From the NCBI GenBank assembly GCA_018372435.1, contig JAHAJA010000009.1, positions 84,924-148,923 on the forward strand: a stretch of 64,000 nt of DNA, given 5' to 3'. Positions 17,591 through 26,529 of this stretch are shown here, piece by piece. Numbering within the stretch: the first letter of the stretch is position 1; every line of letters begins with the position of its first letter. A program made the translations under genes and the position numbers. Origin of the DNA: Clostridiales bacterium (GTDB lineage Bacteria > Bacillota > Clostridia > Lachnospirales > Lachnospiraceae). Below the pieces are notes generated by a model. It saw only the letters and a program-made list of their open reading frames with translations. It did no database searches and was not told the origin of the DNA.

Positions 17591-19000
17591 ATGTTTACTA
17601 TACATCTTAATACAAAATCAAAAACACCATTATACGATCAAATCTATACATATATTAAAGATGAGATTCGCAGCGGTTCTATTCCCTATCAGGCAAAACT
17701 TCCATCTACAAGGAGTCTTGCGACTTACTTACAAGTGAGTAGAAATACCGTTGATATGGCATATTCCCAGCTAGTATCCGAAGGTTATATTGAATCCAAA
17801 TCAAAGTCAGGTTATTATGTTTGCCAAATTGCGGAGATGCTTACACTCCCTGAACGTGCATCAATAAAGCAAATTAGGACTCAACAAACAAAACCTCATT
17901 TTAATTATGATTTTTCACCTTTCGCAATTGATATCCACCACTTTCCTTATAATACATGGCGAAAACTGTCTAAGGAATGCTTAAACAATTTTAACAACGA
18001 TCTTTTTTTGTTAGGCCATAAGCAAGGTGATATCGATTTTCGAGTAGCCATACAAAAGTACCTTCATGAATCTCGTGGTGTCCAATGCGACAAAGAACAG
18101 ATTATTGTTGGTGCTGGTGCCGATTATCTATTACAGCTATTAGCACAATTACTTCAAGCTCTGTCTGAAACATGTAAGATAGCTATGGAAAATCCTACTT
18201 ATACTCAGGCATATCGTATCTTTCGGGGTCTTGGTGTTACAACCTGCTGTATTCCACTTGATAATTCTGGTATCAGTATAGATCAGCTTAAGCTATCTGG
18301 TGCTAACATCGCTTATGTAACACCTTCTCACCAGTATCCACTTGGTATTATCATGCCGATCAAACGACGTCAAGCCCTCTTACGATGGGCTAATGAAGAG
18401 GAGAATCGTTATATAATCGAAGATGACCATGATAGTGAATTTCGATATAAAGGAAAGCCAATTCCTGCTCTGCAAGGACTAGATCAGAACGGTAAAGTCA
18501 TTTATATTGGAACTTTCTCAAGAGCCATTGCCCCTGCAATACGTGTAGGTTATCTTGTACTACCTCAAGCTCTACTTACTCTTTATAAATCAAAATATAA
18601 TTACTATACTTCTACAGTCTCACGAATTGATCAGGCGATCTTAACAGCATTCATTAGCGATGGATATTTTGAAAGGCACTTAAATAAGATGAGAACGCGT
18701 TACAAAGGAAAACATGATGCCTTAATTCAAGCCCTCAAAATATTCAAAAGTAAGGTATCTATTCAAGGCGAACACGCTGGATTGCACCTAGTAGTAACCT
18801 TTCATCTACCGCTTACTGAAGAAGAACTAATAGCTCGTGCAGCGCAGTCTTCCATTAAACTTTATGGTTTAAAAGATTTCTTTATAAGTTTTAATGAAAC
18901 CAAATACTATGAACCAACTATTCTACTAGGTTATGCCAACCTTACGGAAGATGAAATCATAAACGGAATTGAACACTTATATCAAGCATTATTTGACTAA
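17591..19000 (+). CDS. MocR-family (GntR/aminotransferase) transcriptional regulator
   Basis: 469 aa. Residues 1-75 are a GntR winged helix (LPSTRSLATYLQVSRNTVDMAYSQL); residues about 110-465 are an aminotransferase-like domain that normally binds PLP as sensor. The usual internal aldimine motif GTFSK reads GTFSRAIAPAIRVGYLVLP near residue 304, with Arg where Lys is expected (codon aga). DDHDSEF and VTPSHQYPLG, other PLP-pocket motifs, are present. It may bind effector differently or not form a Schiff base. Divergent from the PatB-type gene, a common arrangement for a cognate pair. Confidence 0.88.
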   Translation: MFTIHLNTKSKTPLYDQIYTYIKDEIRSGSIPYQAKLPSTRSLATYLQVSRNTVDMAYSQLVSEGYIESKSKSGYYVCQIAEMLTLPERASIKQIRTQQTKPHFNYDFSPFAIDIHHFPYNTWRKLSKECLNNFNNDLFLLGHKQGDIDFRVAIQKYLHESRGVQCDKEQIIVGAGADYLLQLLAQLLQALSETCKIAMENPTYTQAYRIFRGLGVTTCCIPLDNSGISIDQLKLSGANIAYVTPSHQYPLGIIMPIKRRQALLRWANEEENRYIIEDDHDSEFRYKGKPIPALQGLDQNGKVIYIGTFSRAIAPAIRVGYLVLPQALLTLYKSKYNYYTSTVSRIDQAILTAFISDGYFERHLNKMRTRYKGKHDALIQALKIFKSKVSIQGEHAGLHLVVTFHLPLTEEELIARAAQSSIKLYGLKDFFISFNETKYYEPTILLGYANLTEDEIINGIEHLYQALFD

Positions 19001-19002
19001 CT

Positions 19003-19268
19003 GGTTAGAGTGTCAAAAGCTAATTTTAATTTTTTTTCGTCAATTTGCAATTTATGTGTGAACATGTTATGTCAAACGTAGTTCACTCGCAACGCGCTCT
19101 CGCTTGGATGAAGTTCGTAGTGGTACATAAGGCTCTGAAATACAGAGCCTAAGTACCAACGACTTCATACAGTTACTCATCGAACTATGTTCGACATAAC
19201 ATTAGTCAAGTTTTATATGTGCAAATTGACGAAGGCAAGTTTTACGAGAGGCTTTTGACACTTTAACC
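19003..19268. repeat. Long imperfect palindrome, MITE-like or structured RNA
   Basis: A 266-base nested inverted repeat. Paired arms: GGTTAGAGTGTCAAAAGC (19003-19020) with 19251-19268 (one mismatch); CGTCAATTTGCA (19038-19049) with TGCAAATTGACG (19220-19231); 19066-19084 with 19182-19200 (17 of 19); GGTAC-type arms further in; and an apical hairpin GGCTCTG (19131-19137) / CAGAGCC (19143-19149). A GC-richer insert at 19085-19108 breaks the symmetry. No ORF or clear target-site duplication. It fills most of the 460-base gap between the MocR gene and kdgK. Confidence 0.8.
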
Positions 19269-19325
19269 GCTTACTCGAATTTAGCACTTGAAGATTTTGA
19301 TGTGTAACTAACTACTCTATACAAC

Positions 19326-19360
19326 AAAAAGCTTCTACCTAACTACAGTAGAAGCTTTTT
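19326..19360. terminator. Bidirectional terminator between MocR gene and kdgK
   Basis: AAAAAGCTTCTAC (19326-19338) and GTAGAAGCTTTTT (19348-19360) form a 13-bp perfect stem with T-runs on both strands; it can serve kdgK (-) and the palindrome or MocR side (+). Confidence 0.88.
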
Positions 19361-19462
19361 CTATATAAATATTTAGGAGTTATTATCAATGGAATGGCAA
19401 TTCCCATATAATAATATTTATAATAAGAATAGTGGTGAGTTATTCTTTATATACGTAATACA

Positions 19463-20488
19463 CTATCTTTGAACTCTACCAGAACCGTCTCCACCAGATA
19501 ACTTCATAACTTCGTCAACGCTTACTTGGTTGAAGTCACCTTCTACCGAGTGTTTTAAACAACTTGCTGCTACTGCGAATTCGATTGTTTGTTGTGGATC
19601 GAAATTATTCATACAAGCATAGATTAATCCGCCACCGAAGGAATCTCCACCACCAACACGGTCAACGATATGCATTAAATAGTTTTTACTGAAGAAGAAA
19701 TCTTCTTTGTTGTAAAGCATAGCTGCCCATTTGTTATCGTTTGCTGAGATTGACCCTCTTAATGTGATTGCTACTTTAGAGAAGTTGAAACGTTCAACTA
19801 ATTGTTTCGCAACATCTTTGTAACCTTCATGGTTAACTGTGCCAGTTGTAACGTCTGTATCAGCTGCTTTGATACCAAATACGTCTGCTGCGTCCTCTTC
19901 GTTTGCAATACAAACATCAACATATTCACAAAGTTTACCCATTACTTCGCCAGCTTTTTCTTTTGACCATAATTTGTTTCTGTAGTTAAGGTCACATGAA
20001 ATAGTGATATTTCTTTCTTTCGCTGCTCTACAAGCTTCTAGACAGATATCAGCTACGTTATCACCTAATGCTGGAGTAATACCAGTGAAGTGGAACCACT
20101 CCGCTCCTTCAAAGATTTCATCCCAATTAAAGTCCTCTTTTGTTGCTAAACACATAGCAGAGTTAGCTCTATCATAGATAACTTTTGAAGGTCTTTGAGA
20201 TGCACCTTTTTCAAGATAGTAGATACCCACTCTATCTCCACCACGAGTGACGTAAGAAGTATCAACGCCATATCTTCTTAGTGAGTTAACAGCAGCTTGA
20301 CCGATTTCGTGTTTTGGAAGTTTTGTAACGAATTTAGCATCTAAACCATAGTTTGCTAAAGAAACAGCTACGTTAGCTTCTCCACCACCATAAGTTGCAC
20401 CGAATGTTTCAGCTTGAACGAAACGGTAGTACCCTTCTGGTGCTAATCTTAACATTAATTCTCCAAATGTAACAACCTTCTTTGACAT
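19463..20488 (-). CDS. kdgK: 2-dehydro-3-deoxygluconokinase (KDG kinase)
   Basis: 341 aa pfkB/ribokinase-family sugar kinase; phosphorylates KDG to KDPG. FGATYGGGEANVAVSLA near residue 30 is the family's sugar-binding region and VDRVGGGDSFGGGL near 277 carries the catalytic Asp and anion hole. AGGAGG precedes the ATG. Last gene of the kduI-kduD-orf-eda-kdgK operon, 42 bases after eda, so product and enzyme pair directly with the aldolase that splits KDPG. Confidence 0.95.
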   Translation of the reverse strand: MSKKVVTFGELMLRLAPEGYYRFVQAETFGATYGGGEANVAVSLANYGLDAKFVTKLPKHEIGQAAVNSLRRYGVDTSYVTRGGDRVGIYYLEKGASQRPSKVIYDRANSAMCLATKEDFNWDEIFEGAEWFHFTGITPALGDNVADICLEACRAAKERNITISCDLNYRNKLWSKEKAGEVMGKLCEYVDVCIANEEDAADVFGIKAADTDVTTGTVNHEGYKDVAKQLVERFNFSKVAITLRGSISANDNKWAAMLYNKEDFFFSKNYLMHIVDRVGGGDSFGGGLIYACMNNFDPQQTIEFAVAASCLKHSVEGDFNQVSVDEVMKLSGGDGSGRVQR

Positions 20489-20530
20489 ATTAAAATCCTC
20501 CTAAAACAATAGTTAAACTCTATTGTAAAA

Positions 20531-21493
20531 TTATTTTTGTAATAAATGAATAGCGAATCCACCAACTTCGTCAGTTAAATATACAGCAACCATCTTTTTC
20601 TTGTCATTATATTTAGCTGTTTCCATATTAACCTTAACACCGTTACGTTCTAAGTATGTAATTGCACGGTCTATGTAATTCGTCTTGATTGCTATGTGAC
20701 CATTTGCTCCAAGATAAGGCGTTTTCATAACTTCGATAGCGGAACCTGCAAATACAGAGCTATTTCCTACCTTTTTAGCAAAACCGAAGATGGAATCGAA
20801 TTTACCTGCTACTTCTTCTGCCTCGTTTTCATCATTAGCATTAATTCCAACATGAGCGATTTCAAATCCTAACATTAATTCAACAGCTTCTTTTGTAAGT
20901 GTTTTGATTTTATCAAATTCACCAGCGTTAATCATCTCACCACTTACCATCCAACTACCACCGCAAGCGATAATCTTGTCAAAATCTAAGTAACTCTTTA
21001 TGTTTTTAGCATTAATTCCGCCTGTTGGCATGAATTTCATGTTTACATATGGGGCTGCCATGGATTTGATCATGTTAAGACCACCAGCTGCTTCGGCTGG
21101 AAAGAACTTAACAACTTCAAGTCCTAATTCAATAGCTGTTTCAACATCACTTGGATTAGCAGTTCCTGGTGTAACAGGGTATCCTTTTTCTACACAATAT
21201 TTTACTACTTTAGGGTTAAGACCTGGGCTTACGATGAACTTGGCACCAGCTTCCATTGCTTTATCTACTTGCTCCGTTGTTAATACAGTACCTGCACCTA
21301 TTAACATCTCTGGATATTCTGTAGCCATAACTCGAATTGCTTCTTCAGCAGCTTCCGTACGGAATGTAATTTCTGCACATGGAAGTCCACCTTCACACAA
21401 TGCTTTTGCTAATGGAAGCGCATCTTCCACACGGTCAATTTTAACTACAGGAACAATCCCTATTTTTTGAATTTCTTCTAATACTTTATTCAA
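20531..21493 (-). CDS. eda: KDPG/KHG aldolase fused to a VOC-like domain
   Basis: 320 aa, against about 205-215 for a plain aldolase. The N-terminal part is the class I aldolase, with the catalytic Glu in PCAEITFRTEAA, GAGTVLTTEQ, and the Schiff-base Lys in VVKFFPAEAAGG near residue 130. It yields pyruvate and glyceraldehyde 3-phosphate. The last ~115 residues (from about 205) look like a glyoxalase/VOC fold (FEIAHVGINA ... GHIAIKTNYIDRAI ... GGFAIHLLQ) of unknown role. A GTG at 21505 opens the frame, but AAAGGTGG places the start better at TTG 21493. Confidence 0.88.
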   Translation of the reverse strand: MNKVLEEIQKIGIVPVVKIDRVEDALPLAKALCEGGLPCAEITFRTEAAEEAIRVMATEYPEMLIGAGTVLTTEQVDKAMEAGAKFIVSPGLNPKVVKYCVEKGYPVTPGTANPSDVETAIELGLEVVKFFPAEAAGGLNMIKSMAAPYVNMKFMPTGGINAKNIKSYLDFDKIIACGGSWMVSGEMINAGEFDKIKTLTKEAVELMLGFEIAHVGINANDENEAEEVAGKFDSIFGFAKKVGNSSVFAGSAIEVMKTPYLGANGHIAIKTNYIDRAITYLERNGVKVNMETAKYNDKKKMVAVYLTDEVGGFAIHLLQK

Positions 21494-21534
21494 GATTTTT
21501 TCCACCTTTCATTAACACACAAGTTATATATTTC

Positions 21535-21548
21535 TGTAAACGCTTACA
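21535..21548 (-). promoter_or_regulatory. cre box (CcpA catabolite-response element)
   Basis: TGTAAACGCTTACA, a perfect palindrome matching the cre consensus TGWAAACGNTNNCA. It lies 42 bases upstream of the eda TTG start, inside the uronate operon downstream of the third gene. It suggests carbon-catabolite control of eda-kdgK, by roadblock or at an internal promoter. Confidence 0.8.
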
Positions 21549-21675
21549 TTTCCATGTAAGAAGTGTATTGTTATATACTAACAATTATAAATATGCATAT
21601 ATAACTATTCTCCATTTGTCATGATGACATTGTGACATTGTCATCGGACATTAGCAGAATAGTTATATTTGTAGT

Positions 21676-22467
21676 CTAAGCTTCTACTCCATACACTTCA
21701 ATCTGTGTTAAGGCCGGAAATGGTGATGGGTCGTCTGCTTTAATAAGGTTCTTAAGACATATCCACGTAATCTTCTTCTTATCAAAAATGATTGTATGTG
21801 GGTCATAACTCTTCTCAAGTTTCCAATCGAATTCAGTTCCATCTGAAAATTCCACTGTTACTTTTGTCCACCAGTTGTCATGAGGGAAATCGGCTCTTGT
21901 ATAAAGAATGATTTTATCTGTTACAACTTCTCTACCGAAATCTACTTTAATTTTCGCATCATCTTGCATATTGATTCCCCAAGAGGCGAATGGCCATTCA
22001 CCATGTGACGTGTTAGCCTTTACTCCATCAATTGCATTCTTTGCAGCAAATACGGATTCTCCTCTGGTTTCAACATTGGCTGATGCGTGAGGATAACAAT
22101 TTGATTCCTCATGCTGATCTGCCACGTTAAGAGCTAGATTCTTATAACAAGCAATTTCTTCTTTCGTAGCAACTCGTGCAGTGATAAGATGATGCTCCCC
22201 ACTAAAAATCTTAGGTGAATAGCAAACCTTCTTTTCTCCAAATGGAACTACATAACGAAAACTATTTGCTTTTAGGTAGACAAACGCACTTCCAAGTGCA
22301 TCATCTACTTGTAAAACTAGGTAGATATCTTTCTCTGAGGATTCAAGCACAATGGAATCCCCTTCCACATAAGCTTGATCATAATATAAGAAAACTTCAT
22401 TTTCATGACTATTTACACATGCTACACTTCCATCTACATGCAATATTTTTAATGATAGTTGTACCAT
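21676..22467 (-). CDS. Unknown protein with discoidin-like C-terminal half, in uronate operon
   Basis: 263 aa, no signal peptide. I do not recognise a named family for the N-terminal half, which looks all-beta. Residues about 125-263 resemble a galactose-binding/F5-8 type C fold (SANVETRGESVFAAKNAIDG, GEWPFASWGINMQDDAKIKVDFGREVVTDKIILYTR, TQIEVYG at the end). Being cytoplasmic by appearance, it may bind a sugar or sugar acid, or act as an enzyme accessory. It starts 10 bases after kduD (AGGAGG, translationally coupled) and precedes eda, so a role in uronate use is likely by context only. Confidence 0.7.
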   Translation of the reverse strand: MVQLSLKILHVDGSVACVNSHENEVFLYYDQAYVEGDSIVLESSEKDIYLVLQVDDALGSAFVYLKANSFRYVVPFGEKKVCYSPKIFSGEHHLITARVATKEEIACYKNLALNVADQHEESNCYPHASANVETRGESVFAAKNAIDGVKANTSHGEWPFASWGINMQDDAKIKVDFGREVVTDKIILYTRADFPHDNWWTKVTVEFSDGTEFDWKLEKSYDPHTIIFDKKKITWICLKNLIKADDPSPFPALTQIEVYGVEA

Positions 22468-22477
22468 TATGTTCCTC

Positions 22478-23284
22478 CTATTTCGGTTGTTTACCGATGT
22501 AAGCTAAGATACCACCATCTACATATAAGATATGTCCATTCACAAAATCAGAAGCATTAGATGCTAAGAATACTGCTGGGCCAGATAGATCTTCTGCAGT
22601 TCCCCAACGAGCTGCTGGAGTCTTTGCAATGATAAATTGATCAAATGGGTGTCTTGATCCATCTTCCTGAATTTCCCTAAGTGGAGCTGTTTGTGGAGTT
22701 GCGATATAGCCAGGTCCAATACCGTTACATTGAATATTGAATTCACCATACTCAGAAGCGATATTCTTTGTTAACATCTTAAGTCCACCTTTAGCCGCTG
22801 CATATGCTGAAACAGTTTCACGTCCAAGTTCGCTCATCATGGAACAGATGTTAATGATTTTTCCATGACCTTTTTTAATCATTGAAGGTATAACAGCTTT
22901 AGCCACGATGAAAGGTGCATTTAAATCAACATCGATAACTTGTCTGAAATCTTCCGCTGACATTTCGTGCATTGGTATTCTTTTAATAATACCAGCGTTG
23001 TTTACAACAATGTCAATAACACCGACTTCTTTTTCAATCTTAGCTACCATATCATTAACTTGCTCTTCGCTAGTAACATCACATACGTAGCCATGTGCTT
23101 TGATTCCAAGTTCATTGTATGACGCAATACCTTTTTGAACAAATTCATCTTTGATATCACAGAAAACAATTGTAGCTCCTGCTTCTGCATAAGCACTTGC
23201 AATAGCAAAACCAATTCCGTAAGAAGCACCTGTAACAAGTGCGATTTTTCCTTCTAATGAAAAACTATTCATAATATTTGACAT
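22478..23284 (-). CDS. kduD: 2-dehydro-3-deoxy-D-gluconate 5-dehydrogenase (SDR)
   Basis: 268 aa short-chain dehydrogenase/reductase. Interconverts 2,5-diketo-3-deoxygluconate and KDG with NAD(P)H. TGASYGIG (residues 19-26) is the nucleotide motif, NNAG near 97 and the YAAAK catalytic pair near 166. RBS AGGAGA precedes the ATG at 23284; the alternative Met at residue 5 has no RBS. Neighbour KduI makes its substrate, which is the main reason to choose KduD over a generic gluconate 5-dehydrogenase. Confidence 0.92.
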   Translation of the reverse strand: MSNIMNSFSLEGKIALVTGASYGIGFAIASAYAEAGATIVFCDIKDEFVQKGIASYNELGIKAHGYVCDVTSEEQVNDMVAKIEKEVGVIDIVVNNAGIIKRIPMHEMSAEDFRQVIDVDLNAPFIVAKAVIPSMIKKGHGKIINICSMMSELGRETVSAYAAAKGGLKMLTKNIASEYGEFNIQCNGIGPGYIATPQTAPLREIQEDGSRHPFDQFIIAKTPAARWGTAEDLSGPAVFLASNASDFVNGHILYVDGGILAYIGKQPK

Positions 23285-23403
23285 ATTCGCGTTCTCCTAT
23301 TCTAATTCACTTATTATTATTCGAACCATCTTAAAGTGCATATTGGTGCTAGCACATAGCCTAGTTCAGTTATCAGTAACATGATTAATAATCTGTTTCT
23401 CAA

Positions 23404-24264
23404 TTACATAATGTCTGTCATTGCTACTCCATCCATATCATCAAATGCTTGGTTTTCACCTACCATACCCCAGATGAATGTATATGCTCTAGTACCACAT
23501 CCTGAGTGAATTGACCAGCTTGGTGATATAACAGCTTCTTCGTTTCTCATAACGATATGTCTTGTTTCCGTAGGTTCTCCCATATAGTGGAATACACATG
23601 CATCTTCTGGCATTTCGAAGTATAAGTAAACTTCCATTCTTCTATCATGGGTGTGACATGGCATTGTGTTCCATACGCTACCTGGTTTTAAGCTAGTCAT
23701 ACCCATTACTAATTGGCAACTCTCAACTTGGCCTGGAAGGATGTATTTGCAGATTGTTCTGTGGTTAGATTCTTCTAATGAACCGAGTTCAACTTTATTC
23801 GAATCTTTAACAATGACAACACCTTCTTCTTCTGTTCCTTCTGGTCTAATTAATACTGTTGGGTAAGTTTTGTGTGCTGGAGCACTGTTAAAGTAGAATT
23901 TCGCTGGGTTTTCACCATCATTACTTGCAAACGTGATGTCTTTTGATCCCATACCTATGTACATACCTTCTTTGTATTCAAGTACATAATCTCTACCATC
24001 TACTGTCACTGTACCTTTTCCACCTATATTAATGATTCCCATTTCTCTTCTTTGTAAGAAGTATTCTGCACGGATTTCTTCGCCTGCAGTTAATACAAGT
24101 GGCGTAACTGGTACTGCTGCACCTGTTATAATGCGGTCAATATGACTATATACTGTTTTGATTTCTCCAGCTACGAATAGGGTTTGAATAAGAAATTCTT
24201 CTCTAAGTCTCTCTGTTGTATAGTGTTTTACATCTCTTGGAGATGATGCTGTTCTAAGTTCCAT
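23404..24264 (-). CDS. kduI: 5-dehydro-4-deoxy-D-glucuronate isomerase
   Basis: 286 aa, normal length. Isomerises 4-deoxy-L-threo-5-hexosulose uronate (from pectin or other polyuronide lyases) to 2,5-diketo-3-deoxygluconate. Cupin-type metal site in PCHTHDRRMEVYLYFEMP near residue 200; N-terminal SPRDVKHYTTERLREEFL is the family block. RBS GAGAGG. First gene of the operon kduI-kduD-unknown-eda-kdgK; a divergent AraC-type regulator starts 288 bases away. Confidence 0.95.
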   Translation of the reverse strand: MELRTASSPRDVKHYTTERLREEFLIQTLFVAGEIKTVYSHIDRIITGAAVPVTPLVLTAGEEIRAEYFLQRREMGIINIGGKGTVTVDGRDYVLEYKEGMYIGMGSKDITFASNDGENPAKFYFNSAPAHKTYPTVLIRPEGTEEEGVVIVKDSNKVELGSLEESNHRTICKYILPGQVESCQLVMGMTSLKPGSVWNTMPCHTHDRRMEVYLYFEMPEDACVFHYMGEPTETRHIVMRNEEAVISPSWSIHSGCGTRAYTFIWGMVGENQAFDDMDGVAMTDIM

Positions 24265-24345
24265 AATAATACCTCTCTTTCAATTTATAATTAACATTTT
24301 GCTATTGTCGTGATTATAATGCGCATTCATCACTTCGATGTACTT

Positions 24346-24354
24346 AGTATAGCA
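24346..24354 (-). promoter_or_regulatory. Extended -10 promoter of the kdu/kdg operon
   Basis: Minus-strand TGCTATACT: extended -10 (TATACT at 24351-24346), about 82 bases upstream of kduI. The -35 is weak, as expected for a promoter that needs an activator; the AraC-type gene is divergent from it. Confidence 0.5.
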
Positions 24355-24551
24355 TACAAATACACCTAAATCTCGGTATTTCAATACATAAAACTTGCAT
24401 ATTTTGAACTTATGGAGTAATATAGTATTAACAAATGACGAAATCTAACAGTTATCGTAATACACATTGATACTTACTCATTAATACATAAACAATAGTA
24501 AGCACGCCTTAGGATCTTCCTATTATCATGAATAAAGAGGGATGAATAACT

Positions 24552-25412
24552 ATGAAAAAATATACTTCATGTAAACAAGCAATTGATCACTGTATTACCA
24601 ATAAGTATTTTGCTGTTGCCTATCTATGCAACGAAGAAAAAACCATGGATATTCATATTCATGATTGTTACGAAATGTACTTCTCGATTACAGGTGGTAA
24701 ACAGTTTCTCATTGACAACAAATTCTATGATATTGATCCTGGCGACCTATTCATCATCAACCAATTTGAGAGCCATTATCTTAGTAAGATTGATCAGATG
24801 ATACACGAAAGAATAGTCGTCTCGATTCATCCTGACTTCATTAAGATGCTATCAACAGAAAATACCGATTTGTCTTCCTGTTTTACAAAACGTACTCAGG
24901 GCTGTTCACATCGTCTTCATCTTACCACAGAACAACAACAACGATTTTACTATTACATAAACAAAATCACCTCCATTGATAGTTATGGCAGCGATATAAT
25001 TGAAAAGGCTTGCTTTATGGAACTTCTTGTTATGATTAATAGTATCTATACGGAAAACCTAAATCTTGATTCTAATGTAAGTGATTATAAATACAATCAA
25101 CAAGTGGAACAGATTATACAATACATAAATCAAAACATATGTGAACCAATTACGATTGAATTTCTTGCGAAGCACTTTTATCTAAGTGATTCCTATATCT
25201 GTAGAATATTCAAATCAGCTACTGGTACCACAATTAATAAATACATAACTGCTCGTAGAATCAGTATCGCCAAGTCGCTCCTATCCTCCGGAATGAGTGT
25301 AAGCGACGTATACTCACAAAGTGGTTTCAATGATTATAGTAACTTTTTGAAAGCTTTCACAAAAGCAGTTGGAGTTTCTCCTAAAAAATACGCTTTATAT
25401 AGTAATTCATAA
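24552..25412 (+). CDS. AraC-family transcriptional regulator
   Basis: 286 aa. N-terminal cupin-like sensor (HIHDCYEMYFSITGGKQFLI near residue 30), then two AraC helix-turn-helices: ITIEFLAKHFYLSDSYICRIF near 200 and the second with SDVYSQSGFNDYSNFLKAFTK near 250. Divergent from kduI, so it is the likely regulator of the uronate operon, with a uronate or KDG intermediate as possible ligand (inference). A strong terminator follows. Confidence 0.9.
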   Translation: MKKYTSCKQAIDHCITNKYFAVAYLCNEEKTMDIHIHDCYEMYFSITGGKQFLIDNKFYDIDPGDLFIINQFESHYLSKIDQMIHERIVVSIHPDFIKMLSTENTDLSSCFTKRTQGCSHRLHLTTEQQQRFYYYINKITSIDSYGSDIIEKACFMELLVMINSIYTENLNLDSNVSDYKYNQQVEQIIQYINQNICEPITIEFLAKHFYLSDSYICRIFKSATGTTINKYITARRISIAKSLLSSGMSVSDVYSQSGFNDYSNFLKAFTKAVGVSPKKYALYSNS

Positions 25413-25422
25413 TTTTGAAAAA

Positions 25423-25473
25423 AGAATGCCCAGAGCAATTATGTAATATTCGCTCTGGGCATTCTACTTTTTA
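25423..25473. terminator. Terminator between the AraC-type gene and ribF
   Basis: AGAATGCCCAGAGC (25423-25436) and GCTCTGGGCATTCT (25452-25465), a 14-bp perfect stem followed by a T-rich tract on plus (ACTTTTT) and TTTTTTC on minus. Serves the AraC gene and the convergent end of the ribF operon. Confidence 0.9.
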
Positions 25474-25555
25474 GATACTTATTTTATATTTATAATTAGT
25501 AATGCAACAGTTTGTTCAATTCTTATAATCAGCCTCTTTAAATGGCAGCCTCAAA

Positions 25556-26482
25556 TTATCGATTCATTTCAAAATATTTTTTACCAAAATCTTTGTCTCG
25601 AAACATTTGTTCTTTCAATTCTTCCAAGCTATCGTATTTACATTCTCCACGTTCAAAGGTATAGAAGTTAACTTTAATCACTTGTCCATATAAATCACCG
25701 TCAAAATCAAACAGATATGTTTCTACTCCAGGTCTTGTCTCTCCACCTATCGTTGGTTTATATCCGATATTGGTGATTCCTTCATATTTACCAAACTTTG
25801 TTTCTATCGTTGTTACATAAACTCCATTTGGTGGTAAAAGCTTTTCAAAGGGTGGATAGATATTTGCTGTTGGCATTGATAATAGCTTACGTCCAATTTG
25901 ATTACCATGCACTACAGTACCTTCAATACTATAGCATCTACCAAGCAAAGAATTCACTTTTTCCATATGTCCATCTAATAATTCCTGACGAATTATTGAA
26001 CTGCTAACTACTTGTTCTTCCATTGCCACTTTATCTAACACAATCAATTCATATCCATATACTCCCGAAAGTTTCTCTAATAAAACTACATCACCTTTAC
26101 GTTGATATCCAAAAGCAAAATCACTTCCAACTACTACCTTCTTAGCGCGTAACTTCTTACACAAAATCTGTTCAACAAATGCTTCTGGCGGCATATGTCT
26201 CATCTCATCATCAAAGGGATAGGTTATCATTACCTGAACACCTAAATCTTCAAGAAAAACCCTCTTTTCTTCTTCTGTTAGTAGATTGCCTTCAACATGA
26301 TCCTTTCGAATTCTATCTATAAAAGAGAAGGTGAATACTACCGGTTTTAGCCCCTGTTTCGTTCCCTCAAGAATTTCTCGAATTAAAAGTTGATGACCTA
26401 TATGAATTCCGTCAAACTTTCCTAAAGTAACGGCTGTATCATATTCCAATGAAATCTCATCTTTATTCGTAATATACTTCAT
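25556..26482 (-). CDS. ribF: Bifunctional riboflavin kinase / FAD synthetase
   Basis: 308 aa. Phosphorylates riboflavin to FMN and adenylates FMN to FAD. N-terminal FAD synthetase with TLGKFDGIHIGHQLLI (HxGH) and the ISSSIIRQ-like VSSSIIRQELLDG; C-terminal riboflavin kinase with GTVVHGNQIGRKLLSMPTAN near residue 185. A longer frame begins at 26503, but AGGGGG fits the ATG at 26482. Last gene of the translation operon, 47 bases after truB. Confidence 0.95.
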   Translation of the reverse strand: MKYITNKDEISLEYDTAVTLGKFDGIHIGHQLLIREILEGTKQGLKPVVFTFSFIDRIRKDHVEGNLLTEEEKRVFLEDLGVQVMITYPFDDEMRHMPPEAFVEQILCKKLRAKKVVVGSDFAFGYQRKGDVVLLEKLSGVYGYELIVLDKVAMEEQVVSSSIIRQELLDGHMEKVNSLLGRCYSIEGTVVHGNQIGRKLLSMPTANIYPPFEKLLPPNGVYVTTIETKFGKYEGITNIGYKPTIGGETRPGVETYLFDFDGDLYGQVIKVNFYTFERGECKYDSLEELKEQMFRDKDFGKKYFEMNR

Positions 26483-26529
26483 AAAAATTGCCCCCTGTTT
26501 CATGCATTCTTCAAATAGGCGACATCAAC

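Noticed and set aside
24265..24551. Riboswitch upstream of kduI
   Set aside because: No recognised riboswitch core; the region looks like a divergent promoter with an AraC target.
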